In this document: piece by piece, positions 1 through 8,825 of the stretch
Numbering within the stretch: the first letter of the stretch is position 1
Layout: each line of letters opens with the position of its first letter
Source: Catenibacillus scindens
GTDB taxonomy: Bacteria > Bacillota > Clostridia > Lachnospirales > Lachnospiraceae
Direction: 5' to 3'
DNA: 58,535 nucleotides
Assembly (NCBI RefSeq): GCF_014202115.1
Contig: NZ_JACHFW010000019.1
Span: 1-58,535 of the forward strand
The notes under the pieces: generated by a model
Databases searched by the model: none
What the model was told of the DNA's origin: nothing
The model's input: only the letters and a program-made list of their open reading frames with translations
Translations under genes and position numbers: made by a program

Positions 1-240
1 ACAACTGCTCTCTCAAGCAGCTTCAATAGATTATCATACTTTCCAATGTTTGTCAAGCACTTTTTTCTATTTTTTTCATCTTCTTTTTCAGAAGACCTTT
101 TTTCTGTTCTGCTCTCGCAGACAGCTTCCATATATTATCATCTAATTTCATATATGTCAATACCTTTTTACAATTTTTTTGTAACTATTCAGCCATGCGG
201 CTGGTTTAATAAAAATACGGCACAAGTTTTCAACAGCAAA

Positions 241-287
241 AGAACTTCTGCGCAGAAGAAAGGAGGTAACTTCTGTGCAAAAGTTCT
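241..287 (-). terminator. Hairpin downstream of the metallo-hydrolase gene
   Basis: Arms 241-258 and 270-287 pair at 16 of 18 positions around an 11-base loop. On the minus strand the hairpin is followed by a short T-rich run (TTCTTTT), so it is a plausible intrinsic terminator for the gene ending at 307. The loop contains AGGAGG on the plus strand, with no open reading frame behind it. The rest of bases 1-306 is AT-rich and shows no convincing gene. Confidence 0.45.
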
Positions 288-306
288 CTGCTAAACAGTT
301 TAGTTA

Positions 307-1149
307 TTAATTTATCTGTACTTTAATTTTATCCGGGTTATATAAGATATTCCCGATTTTTCCATCAAGTCTTTTTCCAAACGCCCCTATTCTTTTCGCG
401 CTGCATGCCTTTTGGCCAAAAATTATATCAGGTATATGCTCATCGGCGCCTGCTATAATTTCTTTACATATATCAATAATCACATCCAGAATTGATTTAT
501 CAATAAATGGCCCGCCATGGGAGAGCATCACTTTATCATACAGGCTTTCATAGTCCCTCTTATAAGTTTCCAGTGTGTGCATATATACTTCTACAGGAGA
601 TGATTCATCGCCAAAAAGGAATACTCCTGGGTTGCAGGCATCGCCAAAAATAACTGTCCGCGCTTCCTCCAGCAGTATAGTCTCCGACCCCTGAGTATGA
701 CCGGGCATAGGCAGCAGTCTTAATGTTATACCGCCCAGGTCAAAAATCTCTCTGCCATTTAATGGTACATATCCTGATGTTTTTACCCTCTGAAAATCGG
801 ACATCTCAAATGTCCATTTCTTTTGCGGATTTATTATTTCATAATTGGCTTTAGCGTAATCATACCGGCTCCTGGCATTGATCCCGCAGGCCAGAGTAAA
901 GTCCAGCGGATTCAGGTATACCTGATCAAACTCTCCTGCTCCGCCCAGATGATCCAGATGCCCATGCGTACCTATGACTATCAGGGGCAGATCTGTAATT
1001 TCTTGTACACAGGATTTTAAACTTCCCAGACCAATCCCCGTATCAATCAGAGCCGCCTTTTTCTTTCCAAGAATCAAAAAACAGTTTGTACCTGCAATAT
1101 CTGTAATGGAATATACATCCGGTAAAATTTTTTTATAATTGAAGTACAT
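307..1149 (-). CDS. MBL-fold metallo-hydrolase
   Basis: A 280-residue metallo-beta-lactamase-fold hydrolase. The zinc signature H-x-H-x-D-H is at residues 62-67 (THGHLDH). Further likely metal ligands are the His in MPGHTQGS near 150, the Asp in FGDACNP near 170 and the His in LSHGGP near 213. There is no signal peptide, so it should be cytoplasmic. The family includes glyoxalase II-like thioesterases, lactonases and other hydrolases, and the substrate cannot be read from the sequence. It lies 38 bases downstream of a type-B carboxylesterase on the same strand, so it may act on a product of that enzyme. This last point is inference from position only. Confidence 0.85.
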   Translation of the reverse strand: MYFNYKKILPDVYSITDIAGTNCFLILGKKKAALIDTGIGLGSLKSCVQEITDLPLIVIGTHGHLDHLGGAGEFDQVYLNPLDFTLACGINARSRYDYAKANYEIINPQKKWTFEMSDFQRVKTSGYVPLNGREIFDLGGITLRLLPMPGHTQGSETILLEEARTVIFGDACNPGVFLFGDESSPVEVYMHTLETYKRDYESLYDKVMLSHGGPFIDKSILDVIIDICKEIIAGADEHIPDIIFGQKACSAKRIGAFGKRLDGKIGNILYNPDKIKVQIN

Positions 1150-1187
1150 TTATAATCTCACCCCTTTTGGAAAAATAAAATCCCTTT

Positions 1188-2534
1188 CTAATGGAAGTCC
1201 TGTATATAAGGACGCTCTTTTGTATAAGCCTGCCACACTCCATCAGAGGATCCGTTCGGATTGCCGTATTTCATAAAATTAGTCCAATAATCCAGCATTT
1301 GCCCGCTCAGGGCAAAATCATGTTCCTCCATAGGCCGCCAACAGCGCCCTAATGTGCCGAAGGTGTACCACAACTCTGCAGAGTGAAAGGCTCCGTCATC
1401 ACTTCCCGGAAGACGCCTCGTAAAGTAATAAAGATACGCCGGATAATTACTGTTTTTCTCCCGCTGTTCACACCATCGGATACAGCCGTCATAAAACATA
1501 TTTTCACCGTTTTTAGAACCGGAAATTTCAACAAGGTCATCTGCGTTGGAACCTACTATATAAGGGATATCTTTGACCAGCCCATGCTTCATAAGTTCTT
1601 CGAGAGTATCTTTCAGCAGAATACCGTCAACAACCGGATGACACCATCCCATACGCTCCTGAGGTTTTTCCAGACAATAAGACCAGTAAATATCCAGCAG
1701 TTTTTCCCAGGGCATCGACCTTAATTCTCTCAGCGACCGGGCCCCGGCGCGCTCTGCAAACTCAATGCCAAATCTCATAACATCCTCCGGCTTTGAGCAG
1801 TCAATCCCTCCGGATGGAAATATACCGCTCTGAATGATCGCCTTTTTGATCTTATTGCCGGTCAAGGATGAGGAGACGAGGGTTCTCACACTGGCGCCTC
1901 CGGCGGATTGTCCAAAAACGGTTATATTTTCCGGATCACCGCCAAAATCTTCAATATTTTCATAAACCCAATCCAGCGCCGCAATCTGATCATAAATTCC
2001 ATAATTTCCACAGGTACCATATTCATCTTCTTCACACAGCCATGGATGCACAAAAAATCCAAAAATGCCTAACCGATAATTGATGGTCACCAAAATCACA
2101 TCTCTTTGGCAGTAAGCCGCGCCGTCAAATTCTTTTTCAAATCCAAAACCGCCGCCAAAGCCGCCGCCATGAATCCATACAGCCACCGGATATTTTTTCT
2201 TTTCACGGCAATCCGGCGTCCATATATTTAAGTGTAAAGAATTTTCACTGCGCACAGGGATAAAATCATAGTTATTATAAAATTCTTTGTTGTACAGGTC
2301 TTCCGGCGGAGCATACTCCTGGGGAAGGCGCTGCGGGCACCGCGTCTTAAACAGGGTAGCGTCGTAAATCCCCTCCCAGGGTTCCACAGGCTGCGGCCGC
2401 TTCCAACGCAGTTCGCCCACGGGAGCCCTGGCATAAGCAATACTTCTGAAAACCTGATAAATGCCGGTATCTTCTCCCAAAATTCTTCCCTTTTTTGTAA
2501 CAACCTCGATCGTTTTAATAAAATCCGCCTCCAT
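1188..2534 (-). CDS. Type-B carboxylesterase (first copy)
   Basis: An alpha/beta hydrolase of the carboxylesterase type B family (PnbA-like), 448 residues. The nucleophile elbow GQSAGG puts the catalytic Ser at 210, the oxyanion-hole loop HGGGFGGG is at 122-129, and the catalytic His is 384 (FHSAELW). The acid residue is probably an Asp in the SNADDL segment rather than the usual Glu. There is no signal peptide, so it should act in the cytosol on imported esters. The ATG overlaps a GGAGG sequence and only a weak ribosome binding site precedes it, so the start is uncertain by a few codons. It is clearly paralogous to the esterase at 19567-20946, which also sits beside a solute-binding lipoprotein. 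Confidence 0.88.
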   Translation of the reverse strand: MEADFIKTIEVVTKKGRILGEDTGIYQVFRSIAYARAPVGELRWKRPQPVEPWEGIYDATLFKTRCPQRLPQEYAPPEDLYNKEFYNNYDFIPVRSENSLHLNIWTPDCREKKKYPVAVWIHGGGFGGGFGFEKEFDGAAYCQRDVILVTINYRLGIFGFFVHPWLCEEDEYGTCGNYGIYDQIAALDWVYENIEDFGGDPENITVFGQSAGGASVRTLVSSSLTGNKIKKAIIQSGIFPSGGIDCSKPEDVMRFGIEFAERAGARSLRELRSMPWEKLLDIYWSYCLEKPQERMGWCHPVVDGILLKDTLEELMKHGLVKDIPYIVGSNADDLVEISGSKNGENMFYDGCIRWCEQREKNSNYPAYLYYFTRRLPGSDDGAFHSAELWYTFGTLGRCWRPMEEHDFALSGQMLDYWTNFMKYGNPNGSSDGVWQAYTKERPYIQDFH

Positions 2535-2691
2535 TTCTCTGCTTTATTTCCGCGGGCAGAAAGCCATGGGACATACCCGCGTATTTATCTGACTTCGACT
2601 ATTATTTTAAACGATTCATCACCTCTGGACATCCATCTTTTTATCTTGAATATTGCTCATTCAAAGCCTGATTCCTATCCCTCGCCAAAAA

Positions 2692-2735
2692 AGCTAATAT
2701 CTGACTATATTTATTGTCAGATATTAGCTCTTCTT
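2692..2735 (-). terminator. Intrinsic terminator after the AraC-GH39 gene
   Basis: A perfect 14-bp stem (2692-2705 with 2716-2729) and a 10-base loop, followed on the minus strand by TTTTTT. It ends the transcript of the gene whose stop is at 2737 and separates it from the carboxylesterase downstream. Confidence 0.85.
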
Positions 2736-2736
2736 T

Positions 2737-5112
2737 CTACCGATAAATGCGTATTAATTTTATTTCCTGTGCCCTCAGGGACTGCTGAAGAACCAGCTTT
2801 CCCTTTTGCGCTATAATATGGCTATATTTCACAGAAGGCAGACATACACGCTTTAAATAACAAATATCTTCCGGGGACAGGTCATCCGGCGATCCCATTT
2901 CCTGCCACGCCTCAAAAACACTGTTGCGCCACGGAGCCATTCGATATTCCTTAACGTTCCACTCTCCATCCAAAACATCCTCCAGGGTCAGATTTATTTC
3001 CAAAAGATCCTGATTTTCAAAAATATCCTCCTGCCTGGAGATTACATTCTCTTCCAATGTATAATATTTATAACTCAGATCCTTTGGGTTAAAACACAAA
3101 ATGCGGTATTCATATTCTCCGACAGCAGTCACTATATCATATTTTTCTCTGTGGATCAGAACATTTCCCAAAAGCCCCATAAACTTTATCGCGTAATATG
3201 CCGGTTTTGGTACTCCGTCTGCCGTCAGCAGACCCATGCCGCCCGCTAAAAGCTTTCGTGTATCTGTGTAAATCCCCGTATAATCACTCAGCCAAAGATA
3301 GGCGGCAAAATCCACAGAGTCTCCAATATGCCCCATGAGCCGGGCCATCAGCGCCGCCTTTCCACAGGTATCATTGAAAAGATTCCTCTGCGACATGCTC
3401 ATATTCCATTCTGAAATGTACAGGGGGACATTCTCCCATCCTACAGAGCTTAACATATTACGGCAGAGACGGATTTCACTCACAAAAAACTCATCGGCCG
3501 TATGTCTACGCTTCCCTTCCAGTTTTTTTGACACGTCAACTCTTGAATAGGGAAAAAGATTTATAGAAATAAAATCAGGCGTCATCTCCTGAAGCACCCA
3601 TCTCTGCAAAAGCGAGAAAAACTTATCTTTGCTGATAGCGGGACTGAGACCGCAGCCTCCCACCAAAGCGCCGGGAATACGGCGTTTCACAGTTTTATAG
3701 ATAGCCGAAAATATATCGGGGAAATCTCCGGGAATCCCCATAGTATTTTCACAAAACTCATCCCACCAGCAGTCAAACTGCCACTCCTGTACTTCCCCCA
3801 TTCCATAACGGTGGACAATGTGTTCCAAAAAATCGTCAAGGATACCTACACATTCTGTTAAGCTTTTAAAAATCATCTCTGATTTTTTCTCATAGACAAA
3901 GGTATTAATTCCTTTCATCACCGACCGTGGTTTATTATCCAGACTGATGACCGGATGAATTTTCTGAGATACAAGAAAATCCAAAACATTGTCGATGTGA
4001 GCATAGTTGGAAATACCTGCGGCATGGTTTTCCCGATAATTCATTTTCTCATCAAAAAGCCCAAGGAGCCTGCCGCAGGTAAATTGAAGATCTTTTTTAG
4101 CCTCGGCAATCTGCTCCTGCATCCGGCCACTCTCAAGCTCACTGGCGACGCCAAGGCAGATACTTTTGTTCCATGGAATACGCCATAAACTTCCGTTTTT
4201 CACGGATACGCAGAAGGATACACACTGCGCTCTCCCGGATTTCCAGATACCGCTCTCATTGCGTCTGAGATACTTTTTTAAGAACTCCTGATCATTTTCA
4301 TCGGCTTGCGTTAATTCTCCAATCTGACTTTTTTTCTTTCTGAAAGCCAGCGGAGGCATACCATAAAGAGCTTTAAACCTCCGGCAAAAAGCGGATGCGT
4401 TTGTAAAGCCGTGGGTGCTGGCAATCCAGACGACGGAATGATCCGTATATAAAACGTCCTCCATAGCAAAATGAAGCCTCACGTTATTTATATACTCTAC
4501 AAAGAAGAGGCCCACACTTTTTTTAAAAAAGCGGGAAAAAGATGTGGGCGCCATATGTAAGAGAGCCGCAAGTTCTGACAGCGGGATGGGGCGATTATAA
4601 TTGGCATTAATATATTGGATCATTTTCTCAATCCGGAAATCTTTTTCACTGTCGGAACCGGATACAGAATCCGACATAAAGTAACTGGTCAGATAATGGG
4701 TAAGGCGGTAAAGAATACTTTTTTTCTGAAAAGTCATCATATCTGTGTTGACAGCGCATTCACTGAGAAGGTCTTCCATGATCGAACGTATGCCGTCATA
4801 ATAATCACTGTTCTCCACAGCACTGTTGCAGTAAAAAAATATAAGCTTTTTATCCATATTATCCAGCAGCATGGAATAATCAAAGTGGATCACACACAGA
4901 TGGGAAGGCTCAAGCTCCGCCCAGGAATGACGGTGATTGCTGTTAATAACAATGGTGTCATCACTTTTAAGATCAAAGCATTTTCCCAGGACATATACGC
5001 GTATACACCCTTCCATTACATAGATCAGCTCTACATTCTGGTGCATATGCTCCCGCTCCGCCATGCCCTTTTTAAAACAAATTTCAAATTCCTGCTTATG
5101 ATGTATATCCAT
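2737..5112 (-). CDS. AraC-family regulator fused to a GH39-like domain
   Basis: About 791 residues. An N-terminal cupin sensor (about 1-130) is followed by an AraC double helix-turn-helix (about 160-265), then a long C-terminal domain resembling GH39 beta-xylosidase. The GH39 nucleophile motif is present (YISEWNMS). At the acid/base position, where the family usually has WNE, this protein has WWDE, so catalysis is doubtful and the domain may sense sugars. An ATG lies at 5133, but the strong AAAGGGGG site ends 8 bases before the ATG at 5112, so the later start is preferred. The gene follows a solute-binding lipoprotein and precedes a carboxylesterase, suggesting local control of glycan or ester use. 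Confidence 0.82.
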   Translation of the reverse strand: MDIHHKQEFEICFKKGMAEREHMHQNVELIYVMEGCIRVYVLGKCFDLKSDDTIVINSNHRHSWAELEPSHLCVIHFDYSMLLDNMDKKLIFFYCNSAVENSDYYDGIRSIMEDLLSECAVNTDMMTFQKKSILYRLTHYLTSYFMSDSVSGSDSEKDFRIEKMIQYINANYNRPIPLSELAALLHMAPTSFSRFFKKSVGLFFVEYINNVRLHFAMEDVLYTDHSVVWIASTHGFTNASAFCRRFKALYGMPPLAFRKKKSQIGELTQADENDQEFLKKYLRRNESGIWKSGRAQCVSFCVSVKNGSLWRIPWNKSICLGVASELESGRMQEQIAEAKKDLQFTCGRLLGLFDEKMNYRENHAAGISNYAHIDNVLDFLVSQKIHPVISLDNKPRSVMKGINTFVYEKKSEMIFKSLTECVGILDDFLEHIVHRYGMGEVQEWQFDCWWDEFCENTMGIPGDFPDIFSAIYKTVKRRIPGALVGGCGLSPAISKDKFFSLLQRWVLQEMTPDFISINLFPYSRVDVSKKLEGKRRHTADEFFVSEIRLCRNMLSSVGWENVPLYISEWNMSMSQRNLFNDTCGKAALMARLMGHIGDSVDFAAYLWLSDYTGIYTDTRKLLAGGMGLLTADGVPKPAYYAIKFMGLLGNVLIHREKYDIVTAVGEYEYRILCFNPKDLSYKYYTLEENVISRQEDIFENQDLLEINLTLEDVLDGEWNVKEYRMAPWRNSVFEAWQEMGSPDDLSPEDICYLKRVCLPSVKYSHIIAQKGKLVLQQSLRAQEIKLIRIYR

Positions 5113-5191
5113 AGACCCATCCCCCTTTATCATATGATATGATGTTATGATACCACACCATCAGAACCGCCCACAACAAGTTTCCGGAAAC

Positions 5192-5237
5192 AGAAAAAGG
5201 CAACGCCCTCCGAAATACTCAAAGAGCATTGCCTTGT
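5192..5237 (-). terminator. Terminator after the orphan binding-protein gene
   Basis: Arms 5197-5206 and 5226-5235 pair at 9 of 10 positions and are followed on the minus strand by TTTTTC. It lies just after the stop of the solute-binding lipoprotein at 5249 and before the AraC-GH39 start. Confidence 0.75.
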
Positions 5238-5248
5238 ATGAACTTCCC

Positions 5249-6571
5249 TTAATTTTGGGACGCAAGCCACTCGTCTAACTGCCGCTGGGCCTCATCAATG
5301 TATGTCTGGAAACCATTGTCATAAAGCTTTTCAATAAATTCATCAATAGTTTTCTGATCCGCCATACCGCAGGAAATCTGGGCTTTATATTCATTAAATA
5401 CATTGGAAAGGGCTGCCGCCTCCGGTTCTGTGGCGCTGACTGGAATACCCATAGTCATAATGGCCACTGAAAAAGTCGATACACAGCCCTCGCTGACCTT
5501 TACGGAAACAAGAGGCTCGCCGGCCAGTTCCTCAGAGCCGGTCGTCCTCGCCCGGTTTCCTCCAAGAAATCCGGAAACAACTGTAGCATCCGACAGCGGG
5601 TCATCCTCCCGGATCATAATATCTTTATCAATATATCCTTTTTCATACCAGTCTCTTAAAATAGCATAGCTCTCTTTGTAGGCATCGCTTTCATACAGGC
5701 TGACAACCTTTGTGGCATCCTCATCAACCATAACCGCCAGCAGATCAGTTCCCAGAGTGTCATAATCTGTACCGTTGATCAACGGCTGGCTGATAAGGGA
5801 ATTGGACCCTGAGCTGACCATCTTCATATCAGGATGTAGAGCGTAGATAGCCTCAAAAGCTTCTGTAATATCCTCCACGCTCTGGATGTCCTCCGCCGTA
5901 AATCCAGCTTCTGTCAGATAAGCTTCACGACAGATCCAGTATCCGTCATTGGTATAATCTGTATACACCGGCACCGCATAAACAGTTCCATTGACGGTCG
6001 TTGCGTCCAAAATATTCCCGGATACAAGCTCATAAGTTTCCGGGGCATAATCCGCCAAAAGCTCATCCAAAGGCAAAAGCTGGCCCGAAGTCACCATATT
6101 GCTGAATGAACCGGAACCTGCCGGAAAAGTGGTGATCAGATCAATTTTATCTCCAGCTCCGATCTGCATAGGCATCTGGGACATATATGTGCCCATTTCC
6201 AGCATTTCCAGATTAACATGCACATTAATCTTTTCCAAAGTAATTTCATTAACCGCATCCTCAACAGCCTGAAGCCCTTCCTGAGAAAATGTGCCGCCGA
6301 CATTCCACAGCATCCATGTCACTTCCGCAGGATCTTCATCCCAGTCCACAGGTACACCGCCTGCCGCCGCGCTTCCATCAACAGATGTTGTCCCTTCAGC
6401 CGATGAACTGTCCGCCGCGCTTCCGGTATTTTCCGCAGCACTTTCCGAACTTCCGGCCTGCGAGCCGCTGTCCTGGGCCGGATTGTTATTTTGCGCGGGC
6501 TCTGAATTGCCACAGGCCGTCAGGGTCAGACAGGAAACCAGCAAAATCCCCAAAGTTCTTTTCAATCTCAT
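5249..6571 (-). CDS. Orphan extracellular solute-binding lipoprotein (DUF3502-like), first copy
   Basis: A 440-residue lipoprotein. The start used has GGAGGAG a few bases upstream and gives a standard lipoprotein signal with lipobox LTAC. The reading frame also extends upstream without a signal. After a Ser/Ala/Gly-rich linker comes a family 1-type binding protein with a C-terminal region like DUF3502 of LipO/YtcQ proteins. Such proteins deliver oligosaccharides to MalFG-type permeases, but no permease or ATPase gene is adjacent. It is paralogous to the lipoprotein at 20965-22602 (shared INVHVNL/YNIHVNL and GQL segments). The ligand is unknown. Confidence 0.85.
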   Translation of the reverse strand: MRLKRTLGILLVSCLTLTACGNSEPAQNNNPAQDSGSQAGSSESAAENTGSAADSSSAEGTTSVDGSAAAGGVPVDWDEDPAEVTWMLWNVGGTFSQEGLQAVEDAVNEITLEKINVHVNLEMLEMGTYMSQMPMQIGAGDKIDLITTFPAGSGSFSNMVTSGQLLPLDELLADYAPETYELVSGNILDATTVNGTVYAVPVYTDYTNDGYWICREAYLTEAGFTAEDIQSVEDITEAFEAIYALHPDMKMVSSGSNSLISQPLINGTDYDTLGTDLLAVMVDEDATKVVSLYESDAYKESYAILRDWYEKGYIDKDIMIREDDPLSDATVVSGFLGGNRARTTGSEELAGEPLVSVKVSEGCVSTFSVAIMTMGIPVSATEPEAAALSNVFNEYKAQISCGMADQKTIDEFIEKLYDNGFQTYIDEAQRQLDEWLASQN

Positions 6572-6650
6572 CCGATATCTCCTCCATTTAAAATTTATTG
6601 ATGGTCTTATTATAAAAGGCTTTTTACTGATTTTCTGTCTTGTTTTTAGC

Positions 6651-6705
6651 AAAAAAATGCCTGTCTGATAGCAGCTTTTTATAAGCTCCCACATACAGGC
6701 AAAAT
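6651..6705 (-). terminator. Terminator after cvpA
   Basis: A long imperfect hairpin with outer arms TGCCTGT and ACAGGCA and an inner AGCTT/AAGCT pairing. On the minus strand it runs into TTTTTTT, ending the DUF5711-CvpA transcript. Confidence 0.7.
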
Positions 6706-6750
6706 CATGCAATATTTTTAGTTTTTTCTTGTCCTTACAGCCTTGCTTAT

Positions 6751-7452
6751 TTAAAACAACACTTTCCCCATATTGGCCATAAGCTCTAAAAGATAATTAT
6801 TATTATAGATGAAACTCAAAATCACACTGTCATTGATCTGCTGAAAAATATACTGTCCCCACTGGGTTGTGGAAAAGATCGTAACGATAATACAGGCCAG
6901 CCACAAATAAATCGCGCCATTGAACAACCCGAATATAAAGCCTCCGATTTTATTAAGGCCATTAATAACAGGGATACGGCTGAGCATATCCAGCATACAT
7001 CCTATGATCCTCAAAATAATGTAGATCACCAAAAAACACACGATGAGAGAGATGGCATTGAGGATCAGACAGGTAATATAGTTGGAAATATACTCGGAAA
7101 ACTGGTCGATTCCCAGGGCTTCATACACTTCCGCATTGTTGTTGGATTTTAGTATATCCTTCAGAAAATCCGGAAGGTTGTCCATCTGATCAATGGCTTC
7201 CATCTGCTCACCCGCGCCCTGGGCCGCTACCTGGAACTGATCCTCCAAAGACGCCTGGATACTGTCATTAATACTCGTATACAGGGGTGTCGTGCGCAGA
7301 AGTTTTGTTCCGTAGGGCATAACCTGTACAGCCAGGACAATAGCCACAATCAGAGCAAATGTCGAAAAAACAGATTTTACCAGCCCCCGGCCAAAGCCTG
7401 CCAGGGCCGAGGCGATTAATATAATGACAGCTACGATAAGTACAATATTCAT
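6751..7452 (-). CDS. CvpA family membrane protein
   Basis: A 233-residue integral membrane protein with an N-terminal hydrophobic segment and Gly-rich turn (GFGRGLVKSVFS), typical of CvpA, then further membrane segments around 25-45, 125-155 and 170-195. CvpA proteins are linked to colicin V production and, more generally, to envelope homeostasis. The biochemical role is not settled. It is 34 bases downstream of the DUF5711 gene on the same strand, with a good AGGAGC site, so the two probably form an operon ended by the hairpin near 6680. Confidence 0.82.
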   Translation of the reverse strand: MNIVLIVAVIILIASALAGFGRGLVKSVFSTFALIVAIVLAVQVMPYGTKLLRTTPLYTSINDSIQASLEDQFQVAAQGAGEQMEAIDQMDNLPDFLKDILKSNNNAEVYEALGIDQFSEYISNYITCLILNAISLIVCFLVIYIILRIIGCMLDMLSRIPVINGLNKIGGFIFGLFNGAIYLWLACIIVTIFSTTQWGQYIFQQINDSVILSFIYNNNYLLELMANMGKVLF

Positions 7453-7486
7453 AATCAGCTCCTTTTCTTCTGTGGACGATGACGAA

Positions 7487-8689
7487 TTATCTCAACCGGA
7501 TCTCCTGGATGGCGCTGCTGCTGATCAGGATATATTCATCCTCTGTATTTTTCGGAAGCAGACGGATAATTGGCTCACTAAAGGTATAACTGAATTTTTC
7601 CCTGCCGCTGAAAGTGTAGATCACACATTCCGTATCATTATACATAATGATTTCCTGGTCTGTGTTCGTCACAGTCTCATATTCAAAATCAAAATCCCTT
7701 TCCATATACAGACGTCCGGAAGTTGTATAAACTTCCATATGATAAAGATCTTCCGATGACTCTGAACCATCTTCGTTTTCTGTATTGTTTCTGAAAATAA
7801 ATCCCATATATTTGTCAGAGACAAAAATACTTTTGATTTCCCGGCCAAAATCTACTTCTCTCACTAATTCCGGATAATAATTCATGGAAAAGATGGCGAA
7901 GCCTTCTTCGCCGTAGGCCGCAATCGTGTTGTTTCCCAGAAATTCCATTTTGGGAATAATCGTATCATATTGGAATGTTCCCATAATATGGTCCACTTCG
8001 TTGGCGCCGGCGCTTCCGAAATTATAAAATACAACTGTGGTTGACATTGTTCCGTCCTGAACGTTTAAATAGCTGACCGCCAGCTTTTCACCGTCTTCTG
8101 ACAGGGCAAAATCCAGAGGATAGCCCATATCACTGATATTCGTCCGGATCGTAACCAACTGCTCTCCCGTATTGCTGTACAGATCAATGTAATTGGAACT
8201 TCCTTCGGAAAGGATTGCCGCCACAACTCCCTGGGAAGCCACAGCGATATCCACGATGGGATAGGAGGTCACAACACTTCCCACCTGACCGGACTCGTTA
8301 AAAATCCGGATCTGATTAGAACCAATATCTCCGATGGCCAGATAATTTCCACGGGTAACCGCTCTGGCCGATGCCATCTCAAAAGACTGATTCCAGACCG
8401 TCTCCTCAAGATTTTCTGAATAGGACACGCCATCCTTGCTGTAGCGAAGCAGGCCATTACCCATAATCTGGTAATTCACTTCCACATTGTCAGTCTTTTC
8501 AATACTGGTAAGTACGGTAAAATTGCCATAGGCAAGGCTCTGATGAATCAGGCCGCCAATAAGCACAAGAACTACCGCCGCAATTCCAATATAATAAATA
8601 CGGTGCAGGGGGGAGATTTCCCTGCGATGCTTCCACTTTTCTTTTAACTGAGCTTTAAATTTCACAAACTTTTCTTTCGCAGATTTCAT
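7487..8689 (-). CDS. DUF5711 family membrane-anchored beta-propeller-like protein
   Basis: A 400-residue protein with a basic cytoplasmic N-terminus, one membrane segment (about 32-52) and a large extracytoplasmic domain. The outer domain shows repeating beta-rich units such as GDIGSNQIRIFNESG and SEGSSNYIDLYSNTG, which suggest a propeller. It resembles the DUF5711 family that is common in Lachnospiraceae and has no known function. Its position directly before cvpA and near a LysM protein fits an envelope role, which is inference. Start ATG 8689 has AAAAGGAT upstream. Confidence 0.78.
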   Translation of the reverse strand: MKSAKEKFVKFKAQLKEKWKHRREISPLHRIYYIGIAAVVLVLIGGLIHQSLAYGNFTVLTSIEKTDNVEVNYQIMGNGLLRYSKDGVSYSENLEETVWNQSFEMASARAVTRGNYLAIGDIGSNQIRIFNESGQVGSVVTSYPIVDIAVASQGVVAAILSEGSSNYIDLYSNTGEQLVTIRTNISDMGYPLDFALSEDGEKLAVSYLNVQDGTMSTTVVFYNFGSAGANEVDHIMGTFQYDTIIPKMEFLGNNTIAAYGEEGFAIFSMNYYPELVREVDFGREIKSIFVSDKYMGFIFRNNTENEDGSESSEDLYHMEVYTTSGRLYMERDFDFEYETVTNTDQEIIMYNDTECVIYTFSGREKFSYTFSEPIIRLLPKNTEDEYILISSSAIQEIRLR

Positions 8690-8732
8690 ATCGACATCCT
8701 TTTAGGTCTGAAATTACAACAATTTAACCCAT

Positions 8733-8783
8733 CGTTGCTGTCCACACCGGAAACTCTTGCCGATTCCTGTATGGACAGTAACG
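8733..8783. promoter_or_regulatory. Inverted repeat upstream of the DUF5711 gene
   Basis: Arms 8733-8744 and 8772-8783 (CGTTGCTGTCCA with TGGACAGTAACG) pair at 11 of 12 positions across 27 bases. They lie in the 136-base gap before DUF5711. A TAAAAT box on the minus strand sits just upstream, so the arms would fall in the 5' leader or around the start of transcription. This could be an operator or a leader stem. No regulator can be named. Confidence 0.35.
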
Positions 8784-8825
8784 AATAGTTATCATTTTAC
8801 CACAGTTTTTTTAGTTTGAATAGCA

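Noticed and set aside
181-205. TGTAACTATTCAGCCATGCGGCTGG resembles the left end of the GTAACAGTTCAGCC repeat family
   Set aside because: Only one end matches, with several mismatches, and there is no inverted partner, so it is at best a decayed copy.
46-294. An 82-codon open frame on the plus strand
   Set aside because: Its codons are AT-rich and low in complexity, it has no ribosome binding site, and it runs through the terminator-like hairpin at 241-287.
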